From: Amblyomma americanum
Taxonomy: Eukaryota > Arthropoda > Arachnida > Ixodida > Ixodidae
Assembly: GCF_052857255.1 (NCBI RefSeq)
Contig: NC_135497.1
Coordinates: 550,665,531 to 550,729,530 of the forward strand
DNA: 64,000 nucleotides
Direction: 5' to 3'
Shown here piece by piece: positions 41,964 to 53,530 of this stretch; the first letter of the stretch is position 1; the number at the start of each line of letters is the position of its first letter. The translations under genes were made by a program, and so were the position numbers. Under the pieces are notes generated by a model, which was not told the origin of the DNA, ran no database searches, and saw nothing but the letters and a program-made list of their open reading frames with translations.

Positions 41964-44900
41964 TACAACGAGAGACGTACCTGCGGCTATCCTGAACCAA
42001 GTGTCGTGAAGAATAATCAAGCTAAAAATGCAAGCTTGCAAGGGAGGATACGATGACGGAAGTGGCGAGGAAGGGAAGCGTCACCACTGCCACTGTGTCG
42101 TCGCTTGCTCCACACAATGAGTGGTGTTGAGCGTAGTGTGCGCTGAGAAGCGCTGGTATCCTTATCGCAGGCAATGGAGGCGCTCTGTGGCTGTGTGTGC
42201 TCTTCGCGCGGCATAGAAGCTGGTCTTCATGACACCGCTGCCGAAAGTCGCGCTCTATCGCGCTCGCGATCGAGAGCGCAAGCGCCCGGATCGCGCGTAT
42301 CCGAACGTACTAGCTGCACCTCATGCGCACATGCAGCACAGCTCTCGCTCAGTACCGCGATTTCGGCAGCACAACGTGAACGTTGTCAATTTTTTAGTGC
42401 GCTAGCACTAATAGTGGCCATTCCCCGCATTTAGCCGCTGTGTGCCTGTCTCAAATCTGTTTTGTGGCATGCTGCACACCTGCCCGCCCTGAGTTGGGCA
42501 GCCTCCTATATATCTAGCAACCTGCCCACCGTGTCAGGCGGCAGCTCAATTAATCGTGCGAGGCTGCTCGCGAAGAGCAACCTCTGTGGCAACCCAACCC
42601 AAGTAACCAAAGTCCCACCGATGGAAGAACCTGCCATAGAAGGGAAGTGACGCATCTTTTGAACGCTTCACCACTGCGACGGGAGTGGTAGCAAGACTCT
42701 AAGGGATCTACGGAGGTAGAGAATGACCAATTCTGCATATATAGACTCTATAACCCATTATCGCTATCTGAATAACTGCCATCCGTGAACACTGGCTCTT
42801 AACCCCGGAAGTGAAAACTGAACTGCTAACACACCTAATTCGCATTCGCCCTACGTACGCAATTCGTCCATTTTTTTTCATGCACTCTAGTCGGATCTCT
42901 GCCGTTACCGCGCAGCCAGGGACTCTGTCTGCAAGAAAGACGAAATAAAGCGTCTAAATTCGCATTCGAGAAGCTCAATCTTGCTGTAATAGCTGCACAC
43001 TGAGGAGGTCATAAGAGTACTAAGGCTTTCGAGACCATCTTGTTGCCATTGCACAAAGATCGCACCGAAGCAGCAATTGTTTTCCTTTGTGCGCAGCTCC
43101 TTGTCGGCCTCCTCGTCGAAGTGTCGAATTGTTAGTGAACTCTGGCGCAGGTTGCAGAGCTTTTCTGAGTCCCTTTGCTGTCCCTATATTCCCAGAAGAA
43201 CGGTTCTTCGTCTTTTGTCAGGCGGATTAGGGGCTGACCTCCTTTGGATAAATACTAAACAAAGCGTCGATGAGGTTGTGGCGACTGCAGAAAGAATGAA
43301 AAGGAAAGCGCACGGGCCTGCCCACTGGCTCAAGCTGAGCAGCAATCGCCGCCACGTGCAGGCAGTAGGAGAGTTGAAAGAGGTAGGAGCGGAATGAATG
43401 AAAGAAAAGACGCGCGTCGCACAACCGCTTCGTCTGAAACGACGGCGGCGGTTTCAGCGTCGATGATAGGCGCACAAGCCCAGAAAACAGCGAACACTTC
43501 ACTTATCCGCTGATGTGGGGAATGCGGCTGCCCCGGCCGTATTTTCGTGGTCTGGGCTAACGCCCTAAGCGTTCATGATGAGGTCACGCAATTTCAGCTT
43601 TTGAAACGCGAGGTGCCACTTTGCGCGTTTGAGAGAGACCGGGCCAACGAATCGCTTCGAATACAGGGCGCAAGCGTTTCGAAGGTTCTTCAAACGTGTC
43701 AGGAAAGATCCCAACGTCGTCCAGCTACGCTATGCAGGACTGCCATTTCAGGCCGGATATCGCAGTGTTTATGATCAATTCTAAGGTTGCTGTACTTGAG
43801 CCCATGACGAAAGTGAGCACATTGCGTCCGTGCAAACCGTCAGGAGTAATAACAGCGGTCTTGTCACGTGTCGCGTTCGTCTACCTCAATTTGCCACTCC
43901 CACTGCGCAAGTCGATCGATGAAAAGAAGGTGTCCGGCACTCTAAAAAAAGAGGTGTAAAAAAGGGGTAAGAAAGGGGTAACTTCGAATTTTACCCCTTC
44001 TCGGCAGGCATGGAATAACTTTGCACCCTTGAAATACCTGCTGTGAGACGTTTAGTCTGTTGCGTGAAAGTTGCACCTTTTTTATCCCTTTTCGTCAATG
44101 TTGAGAACTGTGTTTCGTTTTTTATGCCTAATATGGCGGAAAAATGCTTCCTGGGATTTCTCCTATAGGGCACTTCGGGTTTAGTTACTGAAACGTTGGA
44201 GGCGAAAGCAATAGTGCGGCATTGTTTGCACTAGCGCAGTATCTCCATGCTAGCGGGTTCTTTTTACTGAAAAGCGCAGTTTTCTTTTTTCTTAAGAAGT
44301 AAACTTTAAAGCGCGGCAGTTCTAGTTGATCAAAAAGACATCTTTTTTCTATGTTGAAGTTAGAGCAAAATGTCTTATAAGAAGAAAAAGCTTTGTATAG
44401 AAGCTTTGCAGTTTTTTATCCTCAGAGAGTTGCTGATCATAACTTACCGCTCTAGGTGTAATTTTCCCTTTAGCAACAAAACTGAAAACAATGACAATGA
44501 CGAATCTTTTTTTATGGTGCAATGCTCAAAGAGGCAGCCAAAAGAAATACATGTATGTGAGGTCAGGATTGATTTCCGCAACCTTCGTTTTTTAAACATG
44601 CATGGATAAAGGTTTTTGTATTTCTTCATTTCTCAAATACGAGGTAGCACATTGTTTTACTTATAGCTTTAAGATGGTGCCGTTACCAACGTTGTTTGTA
44701 AAGCACGTCGGATGAGGGCAGTTGCATGAACGCGTCCTTGAAGCAAGTTGTTATTAAGCGGTGAGCACCCTCAGTAATGTAAAATTGGACCCTCGTGGTA
44801 GTACGCGGGACGCGTTTATACTCCGACGTAACGCGCGCGCGCGGCACGGCGACGTCACGTTGGCCAAAGCGAGACCCTCTAGACTCCAACGGCGTTTGAC

Positions 44901-45437
44901 CGCCGACGCGTTCGGCGGGTTCGGCGCACCTCGACCAGAACAGCGGCAACTTGGAGTGCGTTTCGATTTCGATCCGAGCGCGTCAGCCTCCGCCGGCCCG
45001 GCAGACCGGTTCCGCCTCTCGTCGAGGTGGCATTTTCCCGTTTTCCAAAAATTATGGGAACCGTCTGGAGTTCAGGTTTGCACAAATTAAGGTGAATACC
45101 CCTCTCCATTTCTGAAAAGTTACAATGGAGGGCGACTGACTCATCTCTCTTCGCACTACCCCGGTTCTGGGTAGAGCAGGAAGTGAAAACCAATCTGTGA
45201 ACGAGGGTGTCTGTCGGAAAGCAACTTCTTTTAAGTCAGTTTTTCTGGAATTTTGAAAGTTGAAACCGTAAATTCTTCTACACGAGAATACAGCCTTTTA
45301 ATTTCCTGCTCTGCCAACAGTGGGAATGTGAGTCAATCGCTTTCCATTTTATTCTTTTTTAAAAGGAGAGAGAGTGACGGCCCTTAATCTCAGTGAACCT
45401 GAAGCCCCACAGGTTACCACCAACTTTCGAGATCGAG
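41964..45437. other. No recognised gene; two sequence oddities
   Basis: At 43940-44000 GGGGTAA occurs twice with related GGTGTAA and, inverted, TTACCCC, forming a small foldback. At 44780-45030 a very GC-rich stretch with GCGCGCGCGC and a GACGTCACG site looks like a repeat unit. Frames in this block lack motifs. Confidence 0.4.
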
Positions 45438-45603
45438 TGTAAAGGGTGGTTCACATGCAAGCGATTCGGGGAATAGAGCGAACAGCGGCGCGGCGCTGCG
45501 AAGCGTTTCGCGAGCTTTCGGTTCACATTCGTCGCCACTGCGCGTTTCCCACCGCTAAAATGGCTAGAATTCCAGCCACAGCACAACTACATTGAACTAG
45601 AAG
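45438..45603 (+). mobile_element. Left part of a Harbinger-like non-autonomous element
   Basis: TAA plus AGGGTGGTTCACATGCAAGC begins the element, as at 10198. It is interrupted at 45604 by the complete LINE and continues at 51196. Confidence 0.5.
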
Positions 45604-46223
45604 GGATTCCGCTAGGTGGCGCCGCCCTGTTTAGCTGGCTGCCTATCGTGCTCCGCTTTCACCTGCCCCTGGCCTAGTCCAGGGCTTCGCCCGCCCCTGG
45701 ATTTCCTCTCCACCGTTTCCGGAAGGCTTCCGAAGCACGTGGATACCATCGGCATCACGGCCCGCTGCCGGGCTGGCCCTCCAAGCGCCTCCAAATGTCT
45801 GAAGCGGCGCGGCGCCTCGCTAACCCTAACGCGCCGCGCCTGCACCTCTGCAATGCAGCGTCTGACGAAGCCCCTGCAGCCCAGACCCACTGATGCCGCC
45901 ACCGCGGGGCCTACTCCAACCGCCCACGCCACCGCGCAAAATCCTGTCGCAACCAACACTGTGAGCGACGCTGGGAGCTCCGGATCGACGGCCGCGGCGC
46001 AGCCGCAGCGTTCGTCGTCGCCGCAGCGTCCACTGCTAGCCAACTCCACGCTCTAAGGGACGCCAACACCTTTGGGCCCATAGACGCGTCGCAGCCGCCT
46101 GCGTTCGTCGACGCCGCCGGTGCCGCCGCGCCTACACCAGCCACATTACCCGCTGACACCAAGACCTGCAGCCCGGCACCCGCGTCGCAGATTGCGCCTC
46201 AGGCTGACGATTCGTCGGCAGAC
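45604..46223 (+). promoter_or_regulatory. LINE 5' untranslated/promoter region
   Basis: 620 bp, GC-rich, starting GGATTCCGCTAGGTGGCG directly after the target duplication. Long frames on both strands (for example 45616-46056 and 46049-45612) reflect GC bias. The ORF1 frame is already open here (HALRDANTFGPIDASQPP before the Met at 46224), so ORF1 may start further upstream than 46224. Confidence 0.55.
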
Positions 46224-47630
46224 ATGGACTTCATGGCGTCCCCGGTAGACGACACTCCATCCCCGAAAATCGGCTGGAGCACCATCGGTGCCAGCCGTAA
46301 GCCTGCTTCCGCCACCCGACCCCGCTCCGAGCTCATCACTGTTGGCATACAACTCCCTCCTGGTACCCTCAATCCCAAGCTGCCTCTCTACGACGTGCTC
46401 GCCGTAGTCACCTCCGCTGCACAACTTTCCTCCAAGACCAGTGCAGACATCACCCTTCAGGCCAAGCCAGCCCAAAGCCTTGTGTTTTTAAAAACTCATT
46501 CTCCTCTCACCGCCCACCTCCTACTTTCTATCACGCACGTTCACCTTCACGGTAAGCCTGTCAGCATCAAAACTTATTCCCCCCATCCTTCCATCTCATG
46601 CCTCAGCGTCATCCATAACGCCGGTGGCCACTTCACTCCTGATGAGCTCATGCATGATCTAGAATCTTTCAAAACAGACATTCTCGCTGCTCGCATGATG
46701 GGATCCACTCAATCAGTGCTCATAACGTTCGCTGGTACCGTCATCCCCCACTTTGTATATTTCAAACGCGTTGCCTTCCGGTGCCGTCCTCATAAACCTA
46801 AGCCTCCCACCTGCACCCGTTGTCTCACTCTAGGCCACCGCGCCCACCAATGCCCCCAGCACAGCGTTCCGGCAAAGTGCCGTCGCTGTGCTGCTCCTCT
46901 ACCCGCTGACCCTTCCGCTCATGTGTGTGCCCAGCCCTGGTGCGTTCATTGCCAGGTGAACACCCACCCCTCCCTCGACCCCACTTGCCCCTTCCTCCTT
47001 GCTAAACAACGCGAGTGTGCTAAAGCTGCATACCTCCGACGCCTAGCTTTGCGCCGGGCCACTCAACCCACCACCCCCTCCTCCTCCTCCTCTAATCATG
47101 AATATCCATCAGCTCCGATCACGTCACCACCACGCTCCTTCGCCGCCATAGTTAAAGGATCCTCGGTGCCAGCGTCCCTCTCTTCCACTACACCACCCTC
47201 TCCATCCTTGACTGACGCGAGCCGCTCCTTCGACCTCCGGCTCGCAATGCTGCAACGCCAGCAGCGAGAGCAGCAGCGCATTTCCCACGATCTACAACAG
47301 CAGATACATGCCTTGACTCAAACCCTCCAGACAACCACCTCCTCTCTTACCTCCCAGCTTAGCAAGCTAAATGAGCACCTTGCCACGTTCTCCACTCCCT
47401 CCTCCAGCGCCCAGGTCGCCCCTTTGGCTGACCTTGTCGAAACCACCACACAGGCACATCACACTCGCTTGGTTCAGCTGGAAACTTCGGTTCTCCAGAT
47501 TCTTACCACCCTCCAAGCACAATCAAAGCAATTGGAATATTTCACATCTATGCTCCAATCCGTCCATGAGTCACTGCCCCCGGCAAAAAAGAAGGAAAGC
47601 GTACCATCGCGTTCCTCTCCACTCTCATAA
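46224..47630 (+). CDS. LINE ORF1, gag-like protein with zinc knuckles and coiled coil
   Basis: An intact frame of 468 codons from MDFMASPVDDTPSPKIG. Residues about 80-190 form the RNA-binding-like core. A Cys/His region follows: CTRCLTLGHRAHQC, KCRRCAAPLPADPSAHVC and WCVHCQVNTHPSLDPTCP, three knuckles as in other LINE ORF1 proteins. The last 150 residues are Gln/Leu-rich (LQRQQREQQRISHDLQQQIH) and probably form a coiled coil for oligomerisation. The protein would bind element RNA. It ends at TAA 47628-47630, which overlaps the ORF2 start as TAATG, a termination-reinitiation arrangement known from some LINEs. It is the best-preserved long coding sequence in the window. Confidence 0.85.
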   Translation: MDFMASPVDDTPSPKIGWSTIGASRKPASATRPRSELITVGIQLPPGTLNPKLPLYDVLAVVTSAAQLSSKTSADITLQAKPAQSLVFLKTHSPLTAHLLLSITHVHLHGKPVSIKTYSPHPSISCLSVIHNAGGHFTPDELMHDLESFKTDILAARMMGSTQSVLITFAGTVIPHFVYFKRVAFRCRPHKPKPPTCTRCLTLGHRAHQCPQHSVPAKCRRCAAPLPADPSAHVCAQPWCVHCQVNTHPSLDPTCPFLLAKQRECAKAAYLRRLALRRATQPTTPSSSSSNHEYPSAPITSPPRSFAAIVKGSSVPASLSSTTPPSPSLTDASRSFDLRLAMLQRQQREQQRISHDLQQQIHALTQTLQTTTSSLTSQLSKLNEHLATFSTPSSSAQVAPLADLVETTTQAHHTRLVQLETSVLQILTTLQAQSKQLEYFTSMLQSVHESLPPAKKKESVPSRSSPLS

Positions 47631-50600
47631 TGGCGTTTGGCGAGGACCTTGAAATTGTGCAGTGGAACTGCCGAAATCTTTGCCACAATAAGACCCCCCT
47701 CCACCAGTATCTACTCACCCGCCCCTCTCTGCCTCATTTTCTCCTTCTCCAGGAGACCCGGACGGCCCGCAATGTCCCAGGCTACCGCGCCTACCATGCC
47801 ACTACGGCCACACCACTTGCGTCTATTTATGTACGCAGTGACGTGCTCGTGGAGCAAATTGACCTCCCCTCCACCCTCCTTAAATAATTAGTTTGTGTGG
47901 TTTATTACCACCCTTCTTCCCGCATCTCACTCGTCCTTTTGTCTTTTTACAACCCCCCTGTCACTTCCTCTTTATTCTCTACTCTGGGCAAATTCCTTCA
48001 CTCTCTTCCTTCTACCTCCCATCTCCTCTTTGGTGGTGACTTTAATGCCCCTCACACACTCTGGGGCTACCCAAAAACCCTAAAACCCGGCCGCCTCCTG
48101 CATTGTCTGGCCCAGGAACGCCACCTCACCCTTCTTAATACTCCTGGTTCTCCTACTCGAGCGGGCATTGCCTCACAATGCCCCACGACACCCGACCTCA
48201 CTTTCTCTCGGGGTTCACTTTCCTTTCACTGGCAGGTGACAGACGAAACTCTTCTAAGTGACCACTTTCTCATCCATATCACCACCTCTCTTTCCCACAT
48301 CCCTCGCTGTCATCCGGTTATTCACACTGACTGGCATGCTTTTCGCACTAATCTCGCCTCCGACGCCTTTCAATCCTACGACGACTGGACGTCGCGCATC
48401 TCTGCAGCGCTCACGTCCAGTAGCCGTCGCGTTCGCTCTCGTTACCCAATCTAAGACCCAGATCCTCACCTTATCCGTTTATGGCGTCGCCGTAAACGTC
48501 TTCAACGCTCCTTTCGCTCCCAACCACACAATGCCCAACTTTCCTCCCGGATCACTGCTCTGCGGGCTGAGATCGTCGCCCACAGCGCCTCCCTCGAGCA
48601 CTCTCTTTGGAGTACTCTTTGTGATGGCCTTGATTCTGCATTGCACTCGCGATCCGCATGGTCTCCCTTTAAATCCCTCCTTGGCACTAAGCCTGCCCTT
48701 GCTCCCACTCTAGCTAAAGCCCTCACTCAGGGGACTCCCTCCGAAGTTTTTGATCAACTCGCCTCTCTCTACCTCCCGCCCCCTCTGGCACCCTCCTACC
48801 CGGTGTACTCAGGTGGACCTAACCCCGATCTGGACCAATGCTTCACTCTCCGGGAGCTCTAATCTGCTCTGGCGGCTAATGCTACACGCTCGGCTCCCGG
48901 TGAGGATGCCATTACATACACCACACTTCGTAAACTTCCTGACTGCGCCAAAGAATTCCTCCTTCAAACCTACAATGAGGCCTGGGAGAGCGGCTGCTTG
49001 CCGAGCTCCTGGGCATCCTCCCTTATTTCTATGATTCTAAAGCCGGGCAAACCTCCCTCTCTCTCTAACCTCCGCCCGATCTCCCTGACGTCGTGCGTTG
49101 GTAAGACCCTTGAGCGAATGGCTCTGACTCACCTCTCTGATTTTCTTGAGGCACGGGAGTTCTTCCCCTATTCTCTCATTGGCTTCCGACGCCGCGTCTG
49201 TGCACAGGACATGTTTCTGGTTCTCCAGCAAACGTTCCTGTCCCCTACACCCACTCAAATTTACGCAGTTGTGACTGTCGATGTTCGCAAGGCCTTTGAC
49301 GGTGTTTGCCACGATCACATCCTTTCTCAACTCGCCTCTTTGGATTGTGGCTCCCGCATGTACTCCTATATCCGCTCATTCCTCTCTAAACGTTTGGCTC
49401 GCTTTCGAGTAGATACCCACTTGTCTAACCCACACCACCTCACCCGTGGCACTCCTCAAGGTGCTGTTCTCCTACCCTTTTCAATCTCGCTATGGCCTCT
49501 CTCACCTACCAGCTAGCTGAAATTCCCGACCTGCATCATATATTTTACGCCGATGACATCACTCTCTGGTGTTCATCTGGCTCTCCCGGTCACGTACAGG
49601 ACACCCTGCAACGTGGCCTAGATCTCATCGACTCCTTTCTCACCACTGCTGGCCTCTCTCCTGCTCCTGAGAAATCCGAGCTTCTCCTTCTCAACCATTC
49701 CTCCTACCAGCGCTCACACAACCACTTCGTCTCTCTCCACCTTTCTGGCTCTCCCATTCCTGTCGTCACACAGTGCAAAGTACTTGGCTTCCCTTTGCAT
49801 GCGGCTAAGAATGTGCAAGCCCTCCACTGCGCTGTCACCACCTGCCACTCTGTAACTCACCTCCTGCGGCGCGCGGTCACTCGACGCTCAGGTCTCCACG
49901 AGGCTCACGCGTGCCGCGTTGCCCACGCGCTGGCTCTCAACAAGGTCTTGTACTTTGCACCCTACGCTTCCTTCACTCAGACTCAACTTAACGCTCTCGA
50001 GACTGCCCTTGTGGGCCTCTACAAGGCAGCTCTCAACCTCCTTATCACTACCTCTACCACTAAGCTCTTTGCCACAGGCCTCTTCCATCCTCTTCGTTCT
50101 CTTCTCAGTCTCCATCGTGACTCGCAGCTTGCCCGGCTTTCCCTTACCCGTCAGGGTCAGTGGTTATTGACTCAAGCGGGTATCTCGCCCATTCCAATCT
50201 CCCCGTTTACCTCTCCTATTCCCACCCCCGCTCCCAATCTTCGTATCCTTCCCCTCCCGACCAACATGTTCCATGTCCTGCACGCCGGACGTCGTCATGC
50301 GGCCGCACAGCACCATTCCCCTCTCTTTGATACCCAGGGTGTAGCTTACACGGATGCCTCCTTCGTGGCTCCTCGAGGTTCCTGCGGCTACGCCCTGTAC
50401 CATCCACACCTCCCTGCTCCTGAAACCCACACCAGCGGGCCGTATCTACACCCTCCAGACGCATTGTCCCTCGAGGTCCTCGCCATTGCGCATGCCCTCC
50501 AAGTCATTTGCCCTCCTTCCCTCTCTCCAAGAGTACACAGTCTATTCAGACTCACAAGCCGCTATACACCACATACAGAAACGCACCCTGACCCCTTCTC

Positions 50601-51144
50601 TCCAACAGGAGGTCGAACGAGCGGTCTCCGCACTGCAGCCTCTTATCGTTTTCCTCGCTGGGTCCCTGGGCATTCAGGGATTGACGGCAATGAGCTGGCC
50701 CATCAGCTCGCCCGCAACACACTTTTCCGGGCACCGTTGATCCCCTGGCCCAAGCCCTCAGAGGACGGTGGGAGACTCACCCTTCGCCGCACCATAAAAG
50801 AGGTCTACCTTGAGCTCCGCCTCGACAAACGCCTTTACCCTCCCCCTCATCCATCACTCACGGTGCCGGAGTCTCGCCTTCTTCGGCACATTCAGATGAA
50901 TGCAGTTATCACCCCGTCCCGCCTCTTCCTCTATCGCTATCGATCGGACCCTTCCTGTCCCAACTGCCCCTGTATCTATGCGGGCCTGGCCCATTGCCTC
51001 TTCTATTGCCCGGCTGCTCAGCAGTCGGGTTCCTTCCCCCCACCCTTTCTATCCATCACCACCTGGCTCGACTGGCTTGGCGCTGAAGGGGAAGAAGAAC
51101 AGCGGCTTCTGGTCGCCCAGGCGGTCGACGTGCTCGGCCTATAA
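47630..51144 (+). pseudogene. LINE ORF2 (endonuclease, reverse transcriptase, RNase H), disabled
   Basis: Starts MAFGEDLEIVQWNCRNL at 47630. Endonuclease: QWNC, LLLQETR, GGDFNAPHTLWG, LLSDHFLIH. Reverse transcriptase: APGEDAITYTTLRKLPD, LKPGKPPSLSNLRPISLTSC, DVRKAFDGVCHDHI, GTPQGAVL and FYADDITLW (catalytic YADD). RNase H: GVAYTDASF, the Glu in SLEVLAIAHAL, VYSDSQAAIHHIQ and WVPGHSGIDGNELAHQLAR. C-terminal cluster: CPNCPCIYAGLAHCLFYC. Damage: in-frame TAA at 47885-47887, 48452-48454 and 48860-48862, a shift at about 49475-49490, and two compensating shifts around 50520 and 50660, so VYSDSQAA is read in another frame. It would nick DNA and copy the RNA if intact. Confidence 0.88.
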
Positions 51145-51195
51145 ATTATGGTCGAATAAAAGTCTTTTATTACTACTACTACTACGAACTAGAAG

Positions 51196-51632
51196 TTGGA
51201 CTGTTGTACAACCGCTGCGAAACCCAATGTTGGTGGCAAAAGATATGCGCTTGCAACCGGTTTTGTTGCCGTGCAAAAAAAAAGTTTGTCGTTTGTTTTC
51301 AATGTTTATTTGAATAAATATAAATCTTGCGTTTTAAGCATTCAACGCCACTTTATGTAGTTTCTTTTTTAAGCAAAATTTTGTACGTGCGGCGTACAAA
51401 CACAAACACTGGTCTGTGCGCATGCTTTCTTGTACGATGCCTTTACTGGTCACGTGGCAACGCTGAGCCGTCATTGGTTGAGATGCGGTGGGGCCGCGTC
51501 GCCGCTGCGAAAATTTCCAACTTGCCCGAACCTCGCCGCTCCAGCCGCTGGAGATTCCTTCGCCACGTGAGCGAGGGTGTATGCGCCGCGGCGGCGGGAT
51601 TCGCGAGCGGTTCGTTTACATGTGAAAAGGGA
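51196..51632 (+). mobile_element. Right part of the Harbinger-like element
   Basis: It resumes after the LINE. At 51505-51530 GCGAAAATTTCCAAC and GAACCTCGCC match the block beside the terminus at 10198-10275. The end GTTCGTTTACATGTGAAAAG (51612-51631) is an imperfect reverse complement of the left end (TTCACATGCAAGCGA). Without the LINE the element would be about 600 bp. Confidence 0.45.
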
Positions 51633-52410
51633 AGTCGCCGAAGGGCACTCTGTTGCACCTTTGTGCCTGTTTCGACCTGCTGCTCGCGTTCGTAGCCATG
51701 CTTTGCACACAAAAGAAGAGAGAGCGAGTATTTATTGCGGCTAAGCTAGAGACTCGTGCTGGTACAGGAACGGAACTTGTCGCCCTATAGAGTCAGTGGA
51801 AATTTTGGATTCACCGGAATGTCTGGCTACTCATTGTGTCCTTTCAACAACTCCCCTCTCATACAGATAAAAAAGCATCTTCCCTCTTCCTTTTCGAACA
51901 CGAATGCGGAAATGTGAACAAGGGTTTTCGTTTGAAAAATATGTGCTATATTGCAGAGGGTGTTACTATAAATTCTGCAAGTTGTCAACTGACCACTTGC
52001 GGATACCAGTAAATCATCTTTTCCGGAAAGCTTGTTTTCCAACTAAAAGGTCTCGAACCCAAACGACACACTCACATTCTTCTTGAGAAGTAAAACTCCG
52101 GATGGTCGCCCGCTGTCTGCAGCAGAGGCTAGGTAGGGAGAGGAAAATGCCTTAGTCGCCGTTCTGGGGTGTGTGGGTTGTTAATTGTTCGGGCTACAGG
52201 TGCAGAGGGGTGAATGGAGGAAGTTAGAGCGCCGGAAGTTAAAGTGCAGGCGCGATGAACTTTAGCGCCAGGTACAAAAGCAGTCCAACCAGCAATATGG
52301 CGGTACGTAGAAACGTGTATAGCAAGAAGGAAAAGAGAAGGAAGGGCTTTAGGAGGAGAGAAAAATCATGAATGAGAAGTGCACCTTTCCTTGTTTCTGA
52401 AAAAAAACGG
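51633..52410. other. No recognised gene
   Basis: Mixed sequence without motif. Confidence 0.4.
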
Positions 52411-52475
52411 CCGTGGCTTAGCTCGGTTAAGCCTGGTGATTGCGATGCAATAGTGTGTTGTTCTCGGATCAGCTG
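52411..52475 (+). repeat. tRNA-like SINE head fragment
   Basis: CCGTGGCTTAGCTCGGTTAA resembles a D-arm with A box. No clear B box follows (nearest GTTCTCGGATC at 52461). It may be the head of a tRNA-derived SINE that lost the rest. Confidence 0.35.
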
Positions 52476-52673
52476 GTAGTATGGCTGGTGGTAGTCTTGG
52501 GTTATGCTAGTGTTACGGCTTACAGTGAATCATCTAAGAGGAAGTCATCCGTCGAATCCGTGTATGCCGACAAACATTTCCCTCACCAGCGTGCCCATTA
52601 CAAAATCTTCCAGTATCGATTGGCCCACGATGCCAAATATTTGCTCAAACTCCTTTACTCTTCTCGCATGTTC

Positions 52674-53120
52674 TTAACGTCGTTCTACTGCAATGTGTTC
52701 TTCGGGTTGAGTCGGGCCAGCCTTGGTGAGAGATTTCTCCTGTCTTTTCTTCGAACGCTCTAGTCTCTGCTGAGGTGTTTCTTGTGCACGCTGTTTTCTT
52801 CGCTTTTCGTTTTCCTTCTCTCGAAACGCACGTTCCTTCTCGAGCCGCTGCTGCCGCTGTTCCGGGGTTTCTTGGACACGCCTCTGCCGTTTAGTCGCGT
52901 TCCAGCGTTCTGAACTAGTAGAAGGAGACTCACTGTGGGGCAAACTCATAATTTCTTCCTTTGCTTCTGCTGTTTCCACAGAGGAGGTTGCATGTTGTCG
53001 CCGAGCTGCATACTGGGCACGCCGCTTAGAAAGTCGTTCTTCTCGTTCTTCTTTCGTCTCCGTAGCTCGCCGATGCTTCCTCTTTGCATTCTGCCGAGCT
53101 GCCTTGTTCGTAAGCACCAT
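52674..53120 (-). CDS. Helitron-type N-terminal ETPEQR-repeat protein
   Basis: 148 codons on the reverse strand: MVLTNKAARQNAKRKHRRAT, KEEREERLSKRRAQYAARRQ, QETPEQRQQRLEKERAFREK and AQETPQQRLERSKKRQEKS. The Arg/Glu/Gln-rich repeats (ETPEQR.QRL...) match the pattern of the remnant at 39421-39860. They resemble the N-terminal region of arthropod Helitron proteins, though any charged coiled coil could look similar. No NPFGH block, Rep motif or helicase follows in frame, so it is a stub. Tandem 118-bp repeats with TGACGTCA sites lie just upstream (53174-53451), in the promoter position. Confidence 0.5.
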   Translation of the reverse strand: MVLTNKAARQNAKRKHRRATETKEEREERLSKRRAQYAARRQHATSSVETAEAKEEIMSLPHSESPSTSSERWNATKRQRRVQETPEQRQQRLEKERAFREKENEKRRKQRAQETPQQRLERSKKRQEKSLTKAGPTQPEEHIAVERR

Positions 53121-53173
53121 CGTAACATATGGCTGTATGACTGTCTTGGCAAGAGGAGCAGAGCTGTTTTATA

Positions 53174-53427
53174 CAGCTGGTGTGACGTCACTGTGACCGT
53201 AGCGCCCCTGGTGAGAGGAGCGGGAGTTAGGCCGCCGTTGGTGGCTACCGCCTCGCCTCGCGACGGCGTGAGATGGGGCCCCGTTTTTACCCAGCTGGTG
53301 GGACGTCACACCGACCGTAGCGCCCCTGGTGAGAGGAGCGGGAGTTAGGCCGCCGTTGGTGGCTACCGCCTCGCCTCGCGACGGCGTAAGATGGGGCCCT
53401 GTTTTTACACAGCTGATGTGACGTCAC
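53174..53427. repeat. 118-bp tandem repeat with TGACGTCA sites upstream of the Helitron-type ORF
   Basis: Copies 53174-53291 and 53292-53409 are nearly identical, and a partial third begins at 53410. Each copy starts CAGCTGRTGKGACGTCAC. TGACGTCA (CRE/ATF-type palindrome) is exact at 53183, 53419 and 53444, and GGACGTCA at 53301. CACGTG lies at 53435-53440. Confidence 0.9.
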
Positions 53428-53530
53428 TCTAGGTCACGTGGTGTGACGTCACGCAGCGAGGTCACGATAAAGGTCAATGGTGCCTACCACCGCCTCGCCA
53501 CGGAATGGGCTGAAGTGCGACCTAAAGTAG

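Larger units (their letters stand above)
45604..51185 (+). mobile_element. Complete but inactivated I-superfamily-like LINE with 10-bp target duplication
   Basis: GAACTAGAAG occurs at 45594-45603 and again at 51186-51195, flanking 5582 bp. Inside are a 5' region (45604-46223), ORF1 (46224-47630), ORF2 (47630-51144) and a 3' tail with AATAAA (51157-51162) and (TAC)n ending at 51185. All parts expected of a full-length element are present. Stops and frameshifts in ORF2 show that it has been inactive for some time. Confidence 0.9.

Noticed and set aside
41581..42000. 139-codon reverse frame with a Leu run resembling a membrane segment
   Set aside because: The Leu run is the (CAG)n microsatellite read in one frame; the sequence lies in a non-autonomous element.
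43935..44010. GGGGTAA repeats that could be telomere-like
   Set aside because: Only two or three irregular copies plus an inverted one; arthropod telomeres are usually TTAGG and no array is present.
45612..46049. Two overlapping frames of ~145 codons on opposite strands at the 5' end of the LINE
   Set aside because: Both come from GC-rich composition without motifs and lie in the LINE 5' region; ORF1 reads in a third frame.
53174..53427. CRISPR-like direct repeats
   Set aside because: Units are 118 bp, directly adjacent and without variable spacers; this is a tandem duplication in eukaryotic DNA.
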